From NCBI GenBank assembly GCA_025350625.1, contig JANXXL010000216.1, positions 1-40,790 of the forward strand: a stretch of DNA of 40,790 bases, read 5' to 3'. Below are positions 26,772 through 34,882 of this stretch, piece after piece; the stretch's first letter is position 1; each line of letters opens with the position of its first letter. Below the pieces are notes generated by a model. That model was not told the DNA's origin, searched no databases, and was given only the letters and a program-made list of their open reading frames with translations. Source of the stretch: Bryobacterales bacterium. Its GTDB lineage: Bacteria; Acidobacteriota; Terriglobia; Bryobacterales; Bryobacteraceae. Position numbers and translations under genes: made by a program.

Positions 26772-27769
26772 TGATCGCGTCCCGTGACCAGATCGGTTAC
26801 GGCGGCTAACGCGCGCTGGTAAGGGGATGCCGGGAACTCGCCGATGATGGCGCGGGCCTTTTCGGTGAACGCCTGCGCGCGTTCCTGTGCTCGCTCGATG
26901 CCGTGATGACGGTGAAGGATGTTGAGGATCTTGCTGAAGGGAACCTGATCGTAATTGCCATCCGTCAGGACCGTCTCGACAAGCTTGCGTTCCTCGGAAT
27001 CGGCAAGCTCCAGCGCGTAGATCAGCGGTAGGGTGACTTTCCCTTCGCGCAGATCGTTGCCTACGGGCTTACCTAGAATTTTTTCGCGCGAGGTGAAATC
27101 CAGAATATCGTCCACCAACTGGAAGGCGATTCCCAGGTTCCAGGCGTAATCGGCTAGCTGGGTTTCGATGGCTTCGCCGGCTCCTGCACTGATGGCTCCC
27201 AGGCGGGCGCAGGCCGAGAATAGGCTGGCGGTTTTGCGGTCGATCAACTCGAAGTAATCGGCTTCAGAGATCGCGATCTTGCCGATGCGCTCCAGTTGCA
27301 GCAGTTCGCCTTCGACCATCATTTGCGTCAGGCTGATGAGCAGGTCGAGGGTAGGGAAATTACGTTCGCGCACGGCCACTTGAAAGGCCTGCATGTAGAG
27401 CCAGTCGCCTGCGAGCACGGAGGTGTGGTTTCCCCACACCACGTTGATCGACGGGCGGCCGCGGCGGGTTTTCGCGAGATCTATCACGTCGTCATGAACC
27501 AGCGTGGCGGTGTGGATCATCTCTACCACCGCCGCCATGCGGATCACCATCGGATTCACGTCGCCCAACATGCGCCCGGAAAGGAGCACCAGGATGGGCC
27601 GCAGACGCTTGCCTCCGCCGGCTTGCAGATATTGGTTGATGTAATTGATGGCTTCGACGGAGGCGACCGATTCCAAGCCGATCTCCCGCTCCACTTTTTC
27701 GAGGTCCTCTCGCACCAAATCGAAAATTTCGAGCGCCGAGAGGGTTTGGCCGATTTTGCCGAATGCCAT
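26768..27769 (-). CDS. Long-chain polyprenyl diphosphate synthase
   Basis: Trans-isoprenyl diphosphate synthase, 333 aa, which builds the polyprenyl side chain of quinones. The first Asp-rich motif is DDVID at 93-97 in LVHDDVIDLAKTRRGRPSIN, and the second is in AFQLVDDILDF. GGGKRLRP at 51-58 binds isopentenyl diphosphate. Residues four and five positions before the first Asp are small (Ala88, Thr89), which fits a long-chain product (heptaprenyl to nonaprenyl) rather than farnesyl or geranylgeranyl diphosphate. It lies 28 bases downstream of guaA. It probably supplies menaquinone to the respiratory complexes encoded nearby; that link is an inference. Confidence 0.92.
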   Translation of the reverse strand: MAFGKIGQTLSALEIFDLVREDLEKVEREIGLESVASVEAINYINQYLQAGGGKRLRPILVLLSGRMLGDVNPMVIRMAAVVEMIHTATLVHDDVIDLAKTRRGRPSINVVWGNHTSVLAGDWLYMQAFQVAVRERNFPTLDLLISLTQMMVEGELLQLERIGKIAISEADYFELIDRKTASLFSACARLGAISAGAGEAIETQLADYAWNLGIAFQLVDDILDFTSREKILGKPVGNDLREGKVTLPLIYALELADSEERKLVETVLTDGNYDQVPFSKILNILHRHHGIERAQERAQAFTEKARAIIGEFPASPYQRALAAVTDLVTGRDH

Positions 27770-27797
27770 GGGGATCTTTCAGTCTAGCGGATATACT

Positions 27798-29561
27798 TTA
27801 TTCCCACTCAATAGTAGCCGGCGGCTTGTTGGTGAGATCGCAGAATACACCGGCGATACCTTCTACTTCCATTAACTCATGCACCAGGCGGGACAGCAGG
27901 TCCGGCGGAAGGCGGACGGCGCGGGCGGTCATGCCGTCTACGGAATCGATGGGGCGCAGTACAACGGAATCGGGAAGCTGGGGAGTGCCTAGCGGAAGCA
28001 AGACTACTGGAAACTGCCACACGGTCTGGTCGAAACCAGAATGGTGAGACATGCCGCGCACGATGGCGTCAACGCGGCGAAGGCGGTCGAGGCGCTCGGC
28101 GGTCAAGTGGGCGGGCATGACCTTGAGGTTTCCAATTGGCTGGCAGGTGTGGGCGATGGCGACGATGCGATTCACGTCGGGACGGCGGTTGGTGAGTTCG
28201 GCGACCTGGTCGTCGGAGTCCGGCACAGATTCGATCGCGAGGACGGGACGATAGGTGCGGGAGTCGCCTTGGACGCCGACGGAGCGGACGGGAAGAATCC
28301 AGCCTTCGTCAACGCGCTGGGGGTTCATTGCATCATCCGTGCAAAGACAGCGGATCGCTAAACCGGGGCCGGGGAACGGATGACGGTCCAGCAATTCGGG
28401 CGCGAGGCCGAGTTCGCGGCCGATGGCGCGGACTTCATCCTTATAGAACGACGAGAGTGGCTCGAGAATGCGGCCTTCGTCGATCAGCTTCTGAATGCCG
28501 GCGACGCGGTTGTGATGGGTCTTGATGAGATCGGCTTTGGCGCTGCCTCCGGATTCGATGGTGTCGGGGTAGATGGTGCCTTGACCTAGAATCCAGTGTT
28601 GATCGAGGTAGTGTTCGCTTTCAAGGATGCGCTGCTGGACTTCGACAAACTTCTCGCCGATGACGTGGCGCTTGGCTTCGGGCTCGGTTATGCCGGAGAG
28701 CGCAGAGAGGAAAAGATTACGGGCATCTTCGACGAAAAAAGCACGCGCGCCGAGGGCTTCGAAATGGCGGCGCACGAATTCGGTTTCGCCTTCGCGCATC
28801 ATGCCGGTGTCGACGTAGGTGCCGTGCACGCGGTCGGGGCCGAGCGCGCGGAGGCACAAGGTATAGGCGACGGTCGAATCCACGCCGCCGCTGACGAAGA
28901 AAAAGACATTGCGGGCGGCAGCGGTCCGGCGAATGTGTTCTTCGATGGCGAGCACCTGGCCGGCGGGGTCCCAATCTTTGATCGATCCGCATATGTCGAA
29001 CACGAAGTTGGCGAGGATGGTTTTACCGCAGGGCGTGTGGGCGACTTCGGGATGAAACTGGACGCCGTAGAGGCGGTCGGTGGCCGATCCCATGGCGGCG
29101 ACCGGGCAGGTTGGGGTGGTGGCGAGGATGTCGAAGCCCTCGGGCGGCTGGGCCACCAGATCGCGATGGCTCATCCAGACCTGCTGGCGGCCGGAAATAC
29201 CGCGAAAGAGGTGGTCGAAGGCGGTGCCGGAGCCGGTGAGATCGAGTTGGGCGGCTCCGTATTCGCCGCGGTCGCCTTTCTGGACGGAACCGCGCAGCAG
29301 ATGAGCCATGAGTTGTTCGCCGTAACAGATTCCGAGAACCGGGGTGCCGGAGGAAAGCAGTGCGGGATCGATGGTGGGGCTGCCGGGGTCGTAGACGCTC
29401 GACGGGCCGCCGGAAATGATGACGCCTTTGCTGCCTGAAAGAGCAGCCGCGGGGGTTTCGCTAGCGGCTACTTCGGCGTAGACGCCGAGTTCGCGTATCT
29501 TGCGGGCGATGAGATGGCAGTATTGTCCTCCGGCGTCGAGGACGGTGATCTGGGGGGGCAA
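27798..29561 (-). CDS. guaA: GMP synthase (glutamine-hydrolysing), long form
   Basis: Purine enzyme that aminates XMP to GMP using glutamine and ATP, 587 aa against about 515-525 for the usual bacterial protein. The class I glutaminase triad is Cys79 (GICYGEQ), His170 and Glu172 (FHPEV). The ATP pyrophosphatase loop is SGGVDS at 224-229. After HPFPGPGLAIR the C-terminal region is enlarged: PVRSVGVQGDSRTY comes first, then about 100 residues, then the terminal dimerisation part ending KPPATIEWE. That order resembles eukaryotic GMP synthetases with a duplicated dimerisation subdomain. Translation begins at TTG 29561; no ATG is close. It lies 31 bases downstream of the protease gene and upstream of the polyprenyl synthase gene. 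Confidence 0.95.
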   Translation of the reverse strand: MPPQITVLDAGGQYCHLIARKIRELGVYAEVAASETPAAALSGSKGVIISGGPSSVYDPGSPTIDPALLSSGTPVLGICYGEQLMAHLLRGSVQKGDRGEYGAAQLDLTGSGTAFDHLFRGISGRQQVWMSHRDLVAQPPEGFDILATTPTCPVAAMGSATDRLYGVQFHPEVAHTPCGKTILANFVFDICGSIKDWDPAGQVLAIEEHIRRTAAARNVFFFVSGGVDSTVAYTLCLRALGPDRVHGTYVDTGMMREGETEFVRRHFEALGARAFFVEDARNLFLSALSGITEPEAKRHVIGEKFVEVQQRILESEHYLDQHWILGQGTIYPDTIESGGSAKADLIKTHHNRVAGIQKLIDEGRILEPLSSFYKDEVRAIGRELGLAPELLDRHPFPGPGLAIRCLCTDDAMNPQRVDEGWILPVRSVGVQGDSRTYRPVLAIESVPDSDDQVAELTNRRPDVNRIVAIAHTCQPIGNLKVMPAHLTAERLDRLRRVDAIVRGMSHHSGFDQTVWQFPVVLLPLGTPQLPDSVVLRPIDSVDGMTARAVRLPPDLLSRLVHELMEVEGIAGVFCDLTNKPPATIEWE

Positions 29562-29592
29562 ACTTTATTTTAGCTTGCCCCGGCGTGGATCT

Positions 29593-31200
29593 TTAGCGGG
29601 GGAGGCGTTCTTGCTGGGTTACGCGCTGGACCAAAAGCTTCTTGGCGTTCTCGATCAGCGTGACCGCTTTGGGCATGGCCTCGATGGCTTGCGCGACTTC
29701 CGGATCCTGCTGGATGTTCACGCGCACCGACTGCTCCCAACTGAACGCGGTTATGTACATTTCGCGCTTCAGTTGTTCTTTGACCCACTGATGATTCGCC
29801 GTGAAGTCGGCCTCGCTGAACTCGAAACCGTTCTTCATTAAATACGCGTGGAAATCATTGACGAGGTTTTCGTCGGGCTCCCAGCCCTTGGGCAGGCGGG
29901 CGTCGGCTTTGGGTCCGAAATAGTGAGCGGAGAAGTTAAAGAAGCCGAATTTGCGGAGCAATTCGATCTGGAACTTGTTGAGCTTCGCGGCTTCGAACTT
30001 TTCATCGGGGGTGATGCCGCCCCCGCCGTAAACGGTACGGCCGCTATCGGTCATCTTCACGTCGGTCATGTCTTTCTGCTCATTGCGGGTGCGGTAGTAG
30101 TAATCGAGGAAAGAGATGTTGGAATAATCGCGCTGGATCAGACGGCCGCTGGGGGTGTAATAGTGCGCCGTGGTCAGTGCGAGGCCAGTGTTTTCGCTCA
30201 GGGGAAAAACGGTCTGGACGAGGCCCTTGCCGAAGGTGGGTTCGCCGAGAACCCAGCCACGGTCGTGATCCTGGAGGGCTCCGGTGACAATTTCAGCCGC
30301 GGAAGCGGAGGAACGGTTCACCACCACAACCACCGGGTAGCTCTTGCCGCCGTTATCGGAGCGGGCATAGTAGTTCTTGTTCGGCTGGGCGCGGCCGCGA
30401 TGGCTGACTACCAGGTCGTTCTTTTTGAGAAAATGACCGGCCACTTCGACGCCTTCATTCAGCAAGCCGCCGGGATTGCCGCGCAGGTCGAGGACTAACC
30501 CCTTGATGTTGTTCTCGCCGAGCTTGCGAAATTGTTCTTCAAATTCTTTGCTGGTGTTTTCGCCGAACTGGGTGACGTTGATGTAGGCGATGCCGGGCTT
30601 CAGCCAGATGGCCTCCGGGACGCTGGGGCGGGCGATCGCGTCGCGAACGATGTCGAAGCTAATCGGCTTGGCATTGCCTTCGCGATTGACGGTTACCTGC
30701 ACCTTAGTGCCGCGCGGGCCTTTCAAGAGCTCGGCGATTTCAGAGGTATTGAGACCTTCGGTCTTCTTGTCGTTGACCTGGACGATCATGTCGCCGGGGC
30801 GCAGGCCGGCGCGATAGGCCGGTGATGTTTCAAACGGCCACATCACCATGGTCTTGCCGTTCCGCGGGCCCACCTGCATGCCGACGCCGTAATACTGGCC
30901 GCGCTGATCTTCGCGCAGGGCCGCGTAGGATTTCGGGTCGAAGAAATTGGAGTGGGGATCGAGCGTGCGCAGCATGCCGGGGATGGCGCCGTTATAGACG
31001 GCCTTGTCGGCATCCACTTTATCTGCGAAGTTCTGTTCCACTGCGTCGAAAACGGAGGTGAAGGACTTCATGCTCTGACCGGCGGGGTCGTCAGCGGGGG
31101 ACGCCGCTGAAACATGACTACCGGTGAAAAGTCCTGCCGTGAGGGCACCTAGCGCTACAAAAAGGGGAAAAAAGAAATACGAGCGGCGGCGAGATGGCAT
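29593..31200 (-). CDS. S41 family carboxy-terminal processing protease (CtpA-like)
   Basis: Periplasmic serine protease with PDZ domain, 535 aa. The start at 31200 has GGAGG five bases upstream; a TTG one codon earlier is too close to that site. An N-terminal membrane/signal helix (about 8-32) is followed by a PDZ domain (about 100-175, GVGMQVG to GPRGTKVQVTV) and the S41 core: LDLRGNPGGLL, NRSSASAAEI with catalytic Ser298, and GKGLVQ with Lys325. A C-terminal region of about 150 residues extends beyond the core. It trims C-termini of envelope proteins in other bacteria; its targets here are unknown. An extended -10 promoter precedes it. Confidence 0.93.
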   Translation of the reverse strand: MPSRRRSYFFFPLFVALGALTAGLFTGSHVSAASPADDPAGQSMKSFTSVFDAVEQNFADKVDADKAVYNGAIPGMLRTLDPHSNFFDPKSYAALREDQRGQYYGVGMQVGPRNGKTMVMWPFETSPAYRAGLRPGDMIVQVNDKKTEGLNTSEIAELLKGPRGTKVQVTVNREGNAKPISFDIVRDAIARPSVPEAIWLKPGIAYINVTQFGENTSKEFEEQFRKLGENNIKGLVLDLRGNPGGLLNEGVEVAGHFLKKNDLVVSHRGRAQPNKNYYARSDNGGKSYPVVVVVNRSSASAAEIVTGALQDHDRGWVLGEPTFGKGLVQTVFPLSENTGLALTTAHYYTPSGRLIQRDYSNISFLDYYYRTRNEQKDMTDVKMTDSGRTVYGGGGITPDEKFEAAKLNKFQIELLRKFGFFNFSAHYFGPKADARLPKGWEPDENLVNDFHAYLMKNGFEFSEADFTANHQWVKEQLKREMYITAFSWEQSVRVNIQQDPEVAQAIEAMPKAVTLIENAKKLLVQRVTQQERLPR

Positions 31201-31216
31201 CAAGTCCTCCGGTTTC

Positions 31217-31225
31217 AGTATATCA
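31217..31225 (-). promoter_or_regulatory. Extended -10 promoter for the S41 protease gene
   Basis: Reading on the minus strand, TGATATACT combines an extended TGn element with TATACT (5 of 6 to consensus). Expected start of transcription is near 31210, right at the GGAGG ribosome site, so the leader would be about 10 bases. No good -35 is present, as is usual for this promoter class. Confidence 0.5.
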
Positions 31226-31297
31226 ACTTGGTTTCGAAAGGGGGCACGCCGTGGTGCAGCGGGTCAGTGCGGTGTGGACCCGGCAAAACTCTCAGCT

Positions 31298-31795
31298 TTA
31301 ACCGGCGCGGAAGCGGCGCGCGAGGCCGTTTTCGACACGCACGGGCTTGCGGGTGACTTCGTCTAGGCGGCGGGCCTGATCGCTGACGCACACCAGGAAC
31401 ATGGGCTGGTGAGCGTTCTTCAGCAGGTCGATAATCCGCTCATGACGGTCTTCGAGGTAAATGGCCTTGCCGTCGGTGACAAGGTGGAGGTCTGAGCCCG
31501 CCTGCGTGAGGTCGCCGAGCCGCTTGCCCATTTCCTTTTGCAGGAACCGCAGCACGCGGCGGATTTTTTGCAGAGAAAATCCTTTGCGCCGGAGTTCGGC
31601 GATGACGGTGATCTCGATAACCTCGGCCGGAAAATAAATGCGGCGGTGGCCTTCGTGGCGGGGCGATACTACCTTGCGTTCATCCCACCATTGCAGTTGC
31701 CGCAGGCTCACGCTAGCCAGGGTTGAAACTTCAACGGAGGAATAAGTGCGGTTCGGGTTCGCGGGTTCGGGGCGGCTTTTGCGTGATTTCAGCAT
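31298..31795 (-). CDS. MerR family transcriptional regulator
   Basis: DNA-binding regulator of 165 aa. Residues about 17-85 form the MerR winged helix-turn-helix: TYSSVEVSTLASVSLRQLQWWDERKVVSP, then HRRIYFPAEVIEITVIAELRRKGFSLQKIRRVL. The C-terminal part is short, with no cysteine cluster typical of metal sensors and no clear effector domain. The start at 31795 is fixed by a strong promoter at 31821-31848, which lies downstream of the only alternative start (TTG 31924). It is upstream of and in the same direction as the S41 protease gene (97 bp gap); a regulatory link is plausible but unproven. Confidence 0.87.
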   Translation of the reverse strand: MLKSRKSRPEPANPNRTYSSVEVSTLASVSLRQLQWWDERKVVSPRHEGHRRIYFPAEVIEITVIAELRRKGFSLQKIRRVLRFLQKEMGKRLGDLTQAGSDLHLVTDGKAIYLEDRHERIIDLLKNAHQPMFLVCVSDQARRLDEVTRKPVRVENGLARRFRAG

Positions 31796-31820
31796 TTGGG
31801 CATTGGGAGGCGACTTTTCG

Positions 31821-31848
31821 ATTGTACTCAACTTCGGGGGTGTGTCAA
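31821..31848 (-). promoter_or_regulatory. Sigma-70-type promoter of the merR-family gene
   Basis: On the minus strand, TTGACA (31848-31843, 6 of 6) is followed after 16 bases by TACAAT (31826-31821, 5 of 6). Transcription should begin near 31814, giving a leader of about 19 bases before ATG 31795. The 16-base spacer is one short of the optimum. Confidence 0.72.
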
Positions 31849-31970
31849 TAGGGTTACTTTTCAGGCCCGAATTTGCTGGGAAATTTTCGGGGCGTGAGTG
31901 ATCGAGCGCCAAAGAATTTCGCAAGTGAGGCGGGAGCGCTGTGGTACTGGTGGGACTATAGCCCTGGTGC

Positions 31971-32195
31971 TTATCCGCCGCCCACGAACCAGACGACTTC
32001 GACCTGTGCGCCTTCGTCGACTTGGGCAGAGGACCAATCGGGCTTGCGAATGATCGCGCCGTTGATTTCGACGGCGACGCGCGATGGCTCCATCTCGAGG
32101 AACACGAGGAGGCGATCCACCGTCAGCCCCGCAGGCAGGCTCCGCGGCTCGCCGTTTAGAACAACTTGAATTGTCTTTGTTTCAGCGGTTTCCAT
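31971..32195 (-). CDS. thiS: Sulfur carrier protein ThiS
   Basis: Ubiquitin-fold sulfur carrier for the thiamine thiazole ring, 74 aa. The C-terminus ends VWFVGGG, giving the essential Gly-Gly end that is adenylated and thiocarboxylated. Core stretches are IQVVLNGEPRSLPAGLTVDRLL and VAVEINGAIIRKPDW. The start at 32195 is preferred over the upstream ATG at 32228, because a -10 element at 32227-32232 would overlap or follow that codon. No thiG, thiF or thiE lies in the window. It is divergent from nuoA. Confidence 0.88.
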   Translation of the reverse strand: METAETKTIQVVLNGEPRSLPAGLTVDRLLVFLEMEPSRVAVEINGAIIRKPDWSSAQVDEGAQVEVVWFVGGG

Positions 32196-32204
32196 CCGGC
32201 GGGT

Positions 32205-32234
32205 TTGACACTCCCTTTCGTTCCTCATTATATT
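32205..32234 (+). promoter_or_regulatory. Sigma-70-type promoter of the nuo operon
   Basis: TTGACA at 32205-32210 (6 of 6) is followed after 18 bases by TATATT at 32229-32234 (5 of 6). Transcription should start near 32241, giving a leader of about 64 bases before nuoA. The -10 overlaps a minus-strand TATAAT facing thiS. Confidence 0.72.
32227..32232 (-). promoter_or_regulatory. Candidate -10 element for thiS
   Basis: The minus strand reads TATAAT (6 of 6) from 32232 to 32227, about 32 bases before ATG 32195. No matching -35 is found at 16-18 bases upstream, so this is less certain than the nuo promoter with which it shares 4 bases. Confidence 0.45.
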
Positions 32235-32263
32235 TGAATGTTTAGGATTAAACCTGAGTCACT

Positions 32264-32286
32264 CCGGGAGCGACCCGCCTTCCCGG
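32264..32286 (+). other. Hairpin in the nuo leader
   Basis: CCGGGA at 32264-32269 pairs perfectly with TCCCGG at 32281-32286 around an 11-base loop, inside the predicted leader and 18 bases before the nuoA start. There is no T run, so it is not a terminator. It may stabilise the message or may be chance. Confidence 0.35.
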
Positions 32287-32304
32287 TGTACGCCAAGCGA
32301 ATAC

Positions 32305-32706
32305 ATGCCGACTACTTATCCGGAACTTTACTTCCCCGTCGTGGTGCAGGTCATCATCGCGATCGCGGTGGCGGCGGGGCTGATCGGGGCTTCTACGCTT
32401 TTGGGCAAGCGCGGGAAGAGTCCGCTCAAGGACACGCCTTATGAATCCGGCATGGCGCCGGTGGGTTCGGCGCGCGAACGCTTCAGCGTCAAGTTCTATC
32501 TGGTGGGGATGATTTTCATCCTGTTCGATATCGAAGCGATGTTTCTGTTCCCCTGGGTGGTGGTGTTCCGCGAACTGAAGCTGTTCGGACTAGCCGAGAT
32601 GTTTGTGTTCGTAGTGCTGGTGCTGGTGGGTTTCTTCTACGTGTATAAGAAGGGCGTGCTCGAGTGGGGCCCGGAACCCAAGCGCGGCGGCGGTTCGAAG
32701 CGATGA
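32305..32706 (+). CDS. nuoA: NADH-quinone oxidoreductase subunit A
   Basis: Small membrane subunit of complex I at the junction of the hydrophilic and membrane arms, 133 aa. Three transmembrane helices are visible. Family motifs are YESGMAPVGSARERFSVKFYLVGMIFILFDIEAMFLFPW (positions about 49-87), including the conserved acidic FDIEA. It is the first gene of the nuo operon, behind a strong promoter. No clear ribosome site is seen. Its stop overlaps the nuoC start by 4 bases; nuoB, normally next, is missing. Confidence 0.95.
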   Translation: MPTTYPELYFPVVVQVIIAIAVAAGLIGASTLLGKRGKSPLKDTPYESGMAPVGSARERFSVKFYLVGMIFILFDIEAMFLFPWVVVFRELKLFGLAEMFVFVVLVLVGFFYVYKKGVLEWGPEPKRGGGSKR

Positions 32707-33155
32707 ACATGAGCGATCTGCAACATCCCGCGATACTCGAGACCAAACTGGCGCTGGGCGAGGTTACTTTGATCGCCGACGCTGGGGCGATCGTGGAACT
32801 GTGCGGTTACCTCAAGAGCACTGAAAAGTTCGTACGGCTCAGCTCGATCACGGCGGTGGATTGGCATCCGTCTGAGCCCCGGTTTGAGGTGGTTTACCAT
32901 TTGCACTCGATCGAGCCGATTCGGCGCGTGCGCGTGAAGTGCCGGGTCAGTGGGAGCAATCCTGAGATCGATTCGGTTTACAGCGTTTGGCGCGCGGCCG
33001 ACTGGTATGAGCGGGAGATCTTCGATTTATTTGGCATCGGTTTCCGCAACCACCCTAATCTGGTTCGCATCCTCATGCCGCTTGATTGGGAAGGGCATCC
33101 GCTGCGCAAGGATTATCCGGTCCACGGTTACAAGTACGAATATGCAAAAGAGTAG
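32703..33155 (+). CDS. nuoC: NADH-quinone oxidoreductase subunit C
   Basis: 30-kDa-type peripheral subunit of complex I, 150 aa, a compact version of the family. The start is the ATG overlapping the nuoA stop; another in-frame ATG is two codons on. The C-terminal signature is ADWYEREIFDLFGIGFRNHPNLVRILMP followed by EGHPLRKDYPV. It is separate from nuoD, not fused. It bears no cofactor and helps form the quinone-proximal region with NuoD and NuoB. Confidence 0.94.
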   Translation: MNMSDLQHPAILETKLALGEVTLIADAGAIVELCGYLKSTEKFVRLSSITAVDWHPSEPRFEVVYHLHSIEPIRRVRVKCRVSGSNPEIDSVYSVWRAADWYEREIFDLFGIGFRNHPNLVRILMPLDWEGHPLRKDYPVHGYKYEYAKE

Positions 33156-33164
33156 GCGCGGCAT

Positions 33165-34400
33165 ATGAAACAGTCCTTCGAAGATCACGTATCGACGATC
33201 GCGGCGATCCAGGAAACGCCGGCGGGCCCTGCGGCTCCGCGGCGGATGACGCTGAACATGGGGCCGCAGCACCCCTCGACGCATGGCGTTCTGCGCATCG
33301 TCATCGAGCTCGAAGGCGAGACCATCATGAAGGCCGTCCCGGACATCGGCTTCCTGCATACCGGTATCGAGAAACAATGCGAGGCCATCAACTGGGCGCA
33401 GGTGGTCACGCTTACCGATCGCGTGGATTATCTTTCGAACCTTGCCAACAACCTGGTGTATGCGCTGACGGTGGAGAAGCTGCTGCAACTGGAGATTCCT
33501 CCGAAGGCCCAGTGGCTGCGCGTGATGCTCTGTGAACTGGACCGGCTGAATAGTCACTTAGTCTGGCTGGGCACGCACGCGCTCGATATAGGCGCGATGA
33601 GCATGTTTTTTTACTGCTTCCGCGAGCGCGAAGACGTGCTGCGTCTGAAGGAAATGTTTTCGGGCCAGCGCATGATGACCAGCTACATTCGTCCCGGCGG
33701 AGTGGCGCTTGAGGCACCGCGTGGCTGGGAAAAGGCCGTCGGCAAGTTCATCCGCCAGTTCCCGAGCAAGGTGGATGAATACGAGAATTTGCTGGATGCG
33801 AATCCGATCTGGAAGATCCGCACGCAGGGCGTCGGGTTTATATCCATCGAAGACATGCTGGACTTGGGCGTGACGGGCCCCATGCTGCGCGCCGCCGGCA
33901 TTCCGCTCGACGTGCGCAAGACGGAGCCTTATTCGAGCTACGAGAAGTTCGATTTCAAGGTCCCGACGCGGACGGAAAATGACGTGTACGCACGGTACCG
34001 GGTGCGCCTCGAAGAGATGCGGCAGAGCGCGAGCATTATTGTTCAGGCCATGGAAGGGATGCCGGAAGGCCCGTTTGTGGCGGATGCGCCGCATGTGGTG
34101 CTGCCCGATCGCGAAAAGATGAAAACGCAGATGGAAGCGCTGATCTATCACTTCAAGATCGTGACCGAGGGCTTCCGCGTGCCGGCCGGCGAGGCTTATC
34201 AGGCCGTCGAATCGCCGCGTGGAGAGATTGCCTATTACATCGTGAGCGATGGAACCGCGAAACCCTACCGCGTTCACATGCGCACGCCGAGCTTCGCTAA
34301 TCTCATGGCGCTGCCTCCGCTGCTTGAAGGGACGCTGATCGCCGATTCCATCGCCTCGCTCGGCAGCATGGATTTCGTGTTGGGAGATACCGACCGCTAA
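33165..34400 (+). CDS. nuoD: NADH-quinone oxidoreductase subunit D
   Basis: 49-kDa-type subunit of complex I lining the quinone-binding cavity, 411 aa. It is related to [NiFe] hydrogenase large subunits without the metal ligands. Motifs visible: NMGPQHPSTHGVLRI (with the His of the quinone site), GFLHTGIEKQCE, TDRVDYLSN, and the C-terminal RTPSFANLMALP and GSMDFVLGDTDR. The first 25 residues are a variable extension. Its stop shares one base with the nuoE start (TAATG). Confidence 0.96.
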   Translation: MKQSFEDHVSTIAAIQETPAGPAAPRRMTLNMGPQHPSTHGVLRIVIELEGETIMKAVPDIGFLHTGIEKQCEAINWAQVVTLTDRVDYLSNLANNLVYALTVEKLLQLEIPPKAQWLRVMLCELDRLNSHLVWLGTHALDIGAMSMFFYCFREREDVLRLKEMFSGQRMMTSYIRPGGVALEAPRGWEKAVGKFIRQFPSKVDEYENLLDANPIWKIRTQGVGFISIEDMLDLGVTGPMLRAAGIPLDVRKTEPYSSYEKFDFKVPTRTENDVYARYRVRLEEMRQSASIIVQAMEGMPEGPFVADAPHVVLPDREKMKTQMEALIYHFKIVTEGFRVPAGEAYQAVESPRGEIAYYIVSDGTAKPYRVHMRTPSFANLMALPPLLEGTLIADSIASLGSMDFVLGDTDR

Positions 34401-34882
34401 TGAACTTCTCGCCACAACTCGAAGAACGCTTTGCCAAGATGCTTACACGTTACCCGGAAGGGCGCACGCGTTCGGCTGTGATTCCCATGCTGATTTACGC
34501 CCAGGACGAAGTGGGCGCGGTGACCCACGAACTGATCGAAGAAGTGGCCCGGCGCTGCAAGGTGACACCGCTGCAGGTGGATGAAGTGGTGGGTTACTAC
34601 TCCATGCTGCACCGCAAACCGCAGGGGAAATTTCACGTGCAGGTATGCACTAACATCAGTTGCCTGATCGTGGGCGGCGAGGAATTGTACGAGCATGCCA
34701 AGAGAAAGCTGGGGGTCGGGCACAAGGAGACCACCGCGGACGGCCAGTTCTCATTGGAAGAGGTCGAGTGCATGGGCGCCTGTTCCTGGGCGCCTGCGGT
34801 CGAAATCAATTACGACTTTCATCATCACGTTACGCCTGAGAAACTCGATCAGCTGATCGACGGCCTGAGGAAGGCGCAGTAA
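34400..34882 (+). CDS. nuoE: NADH-quinone oxidoreductase subunit E
   Basis: 24-kDa-type thioredoxin-fold subunit of the NADH dehydrogenase module, 160 aa. The [2Fe-2S] cluster N1a ligands are the two Cys of VCTNISCLIVGG and the two of ECMGACSWAP. N-terminal helices carry YPEGRTRSAVIPMLIYAQDEVG and VVGYYSML. It shares one base with nuoF. Confidence 0.95.
   Translation: MNFSPQLEERFAKMLTRYPEGRTRSAVIPMLIYAQDEVGAVTHELIEEVARRCKVTPLQVDEVVGYYSMLHRKPQGKFHVQVCTNISCLIVGGEELYEHAKRKLGVGHKETTADGQFSLEEVECMGACSWAPAVEINYDFHHHVTPEKLDQLIDGLRKAQ

Noticed and set aside
28596..29438. Plus-strand open frame of 280 codons inside guaA
   Set aside because: Antisense to a fully conserved enzyme; composition is Gly/Ala/Asp-rich with no domain, as expected from a GC-rich mirror frame.
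29848..30498. Plus-strand open frame of 216 codons inside the S41 protease gene
   Set aside because: Antisense mirror of a well-supported gene, with no start signal or recognisable domain.
31260..31283. Hairpin between the MerR-family and S41 protease genes as a terminator
   Set aside because: A six-base stem with a long loop and no T run on either strand.
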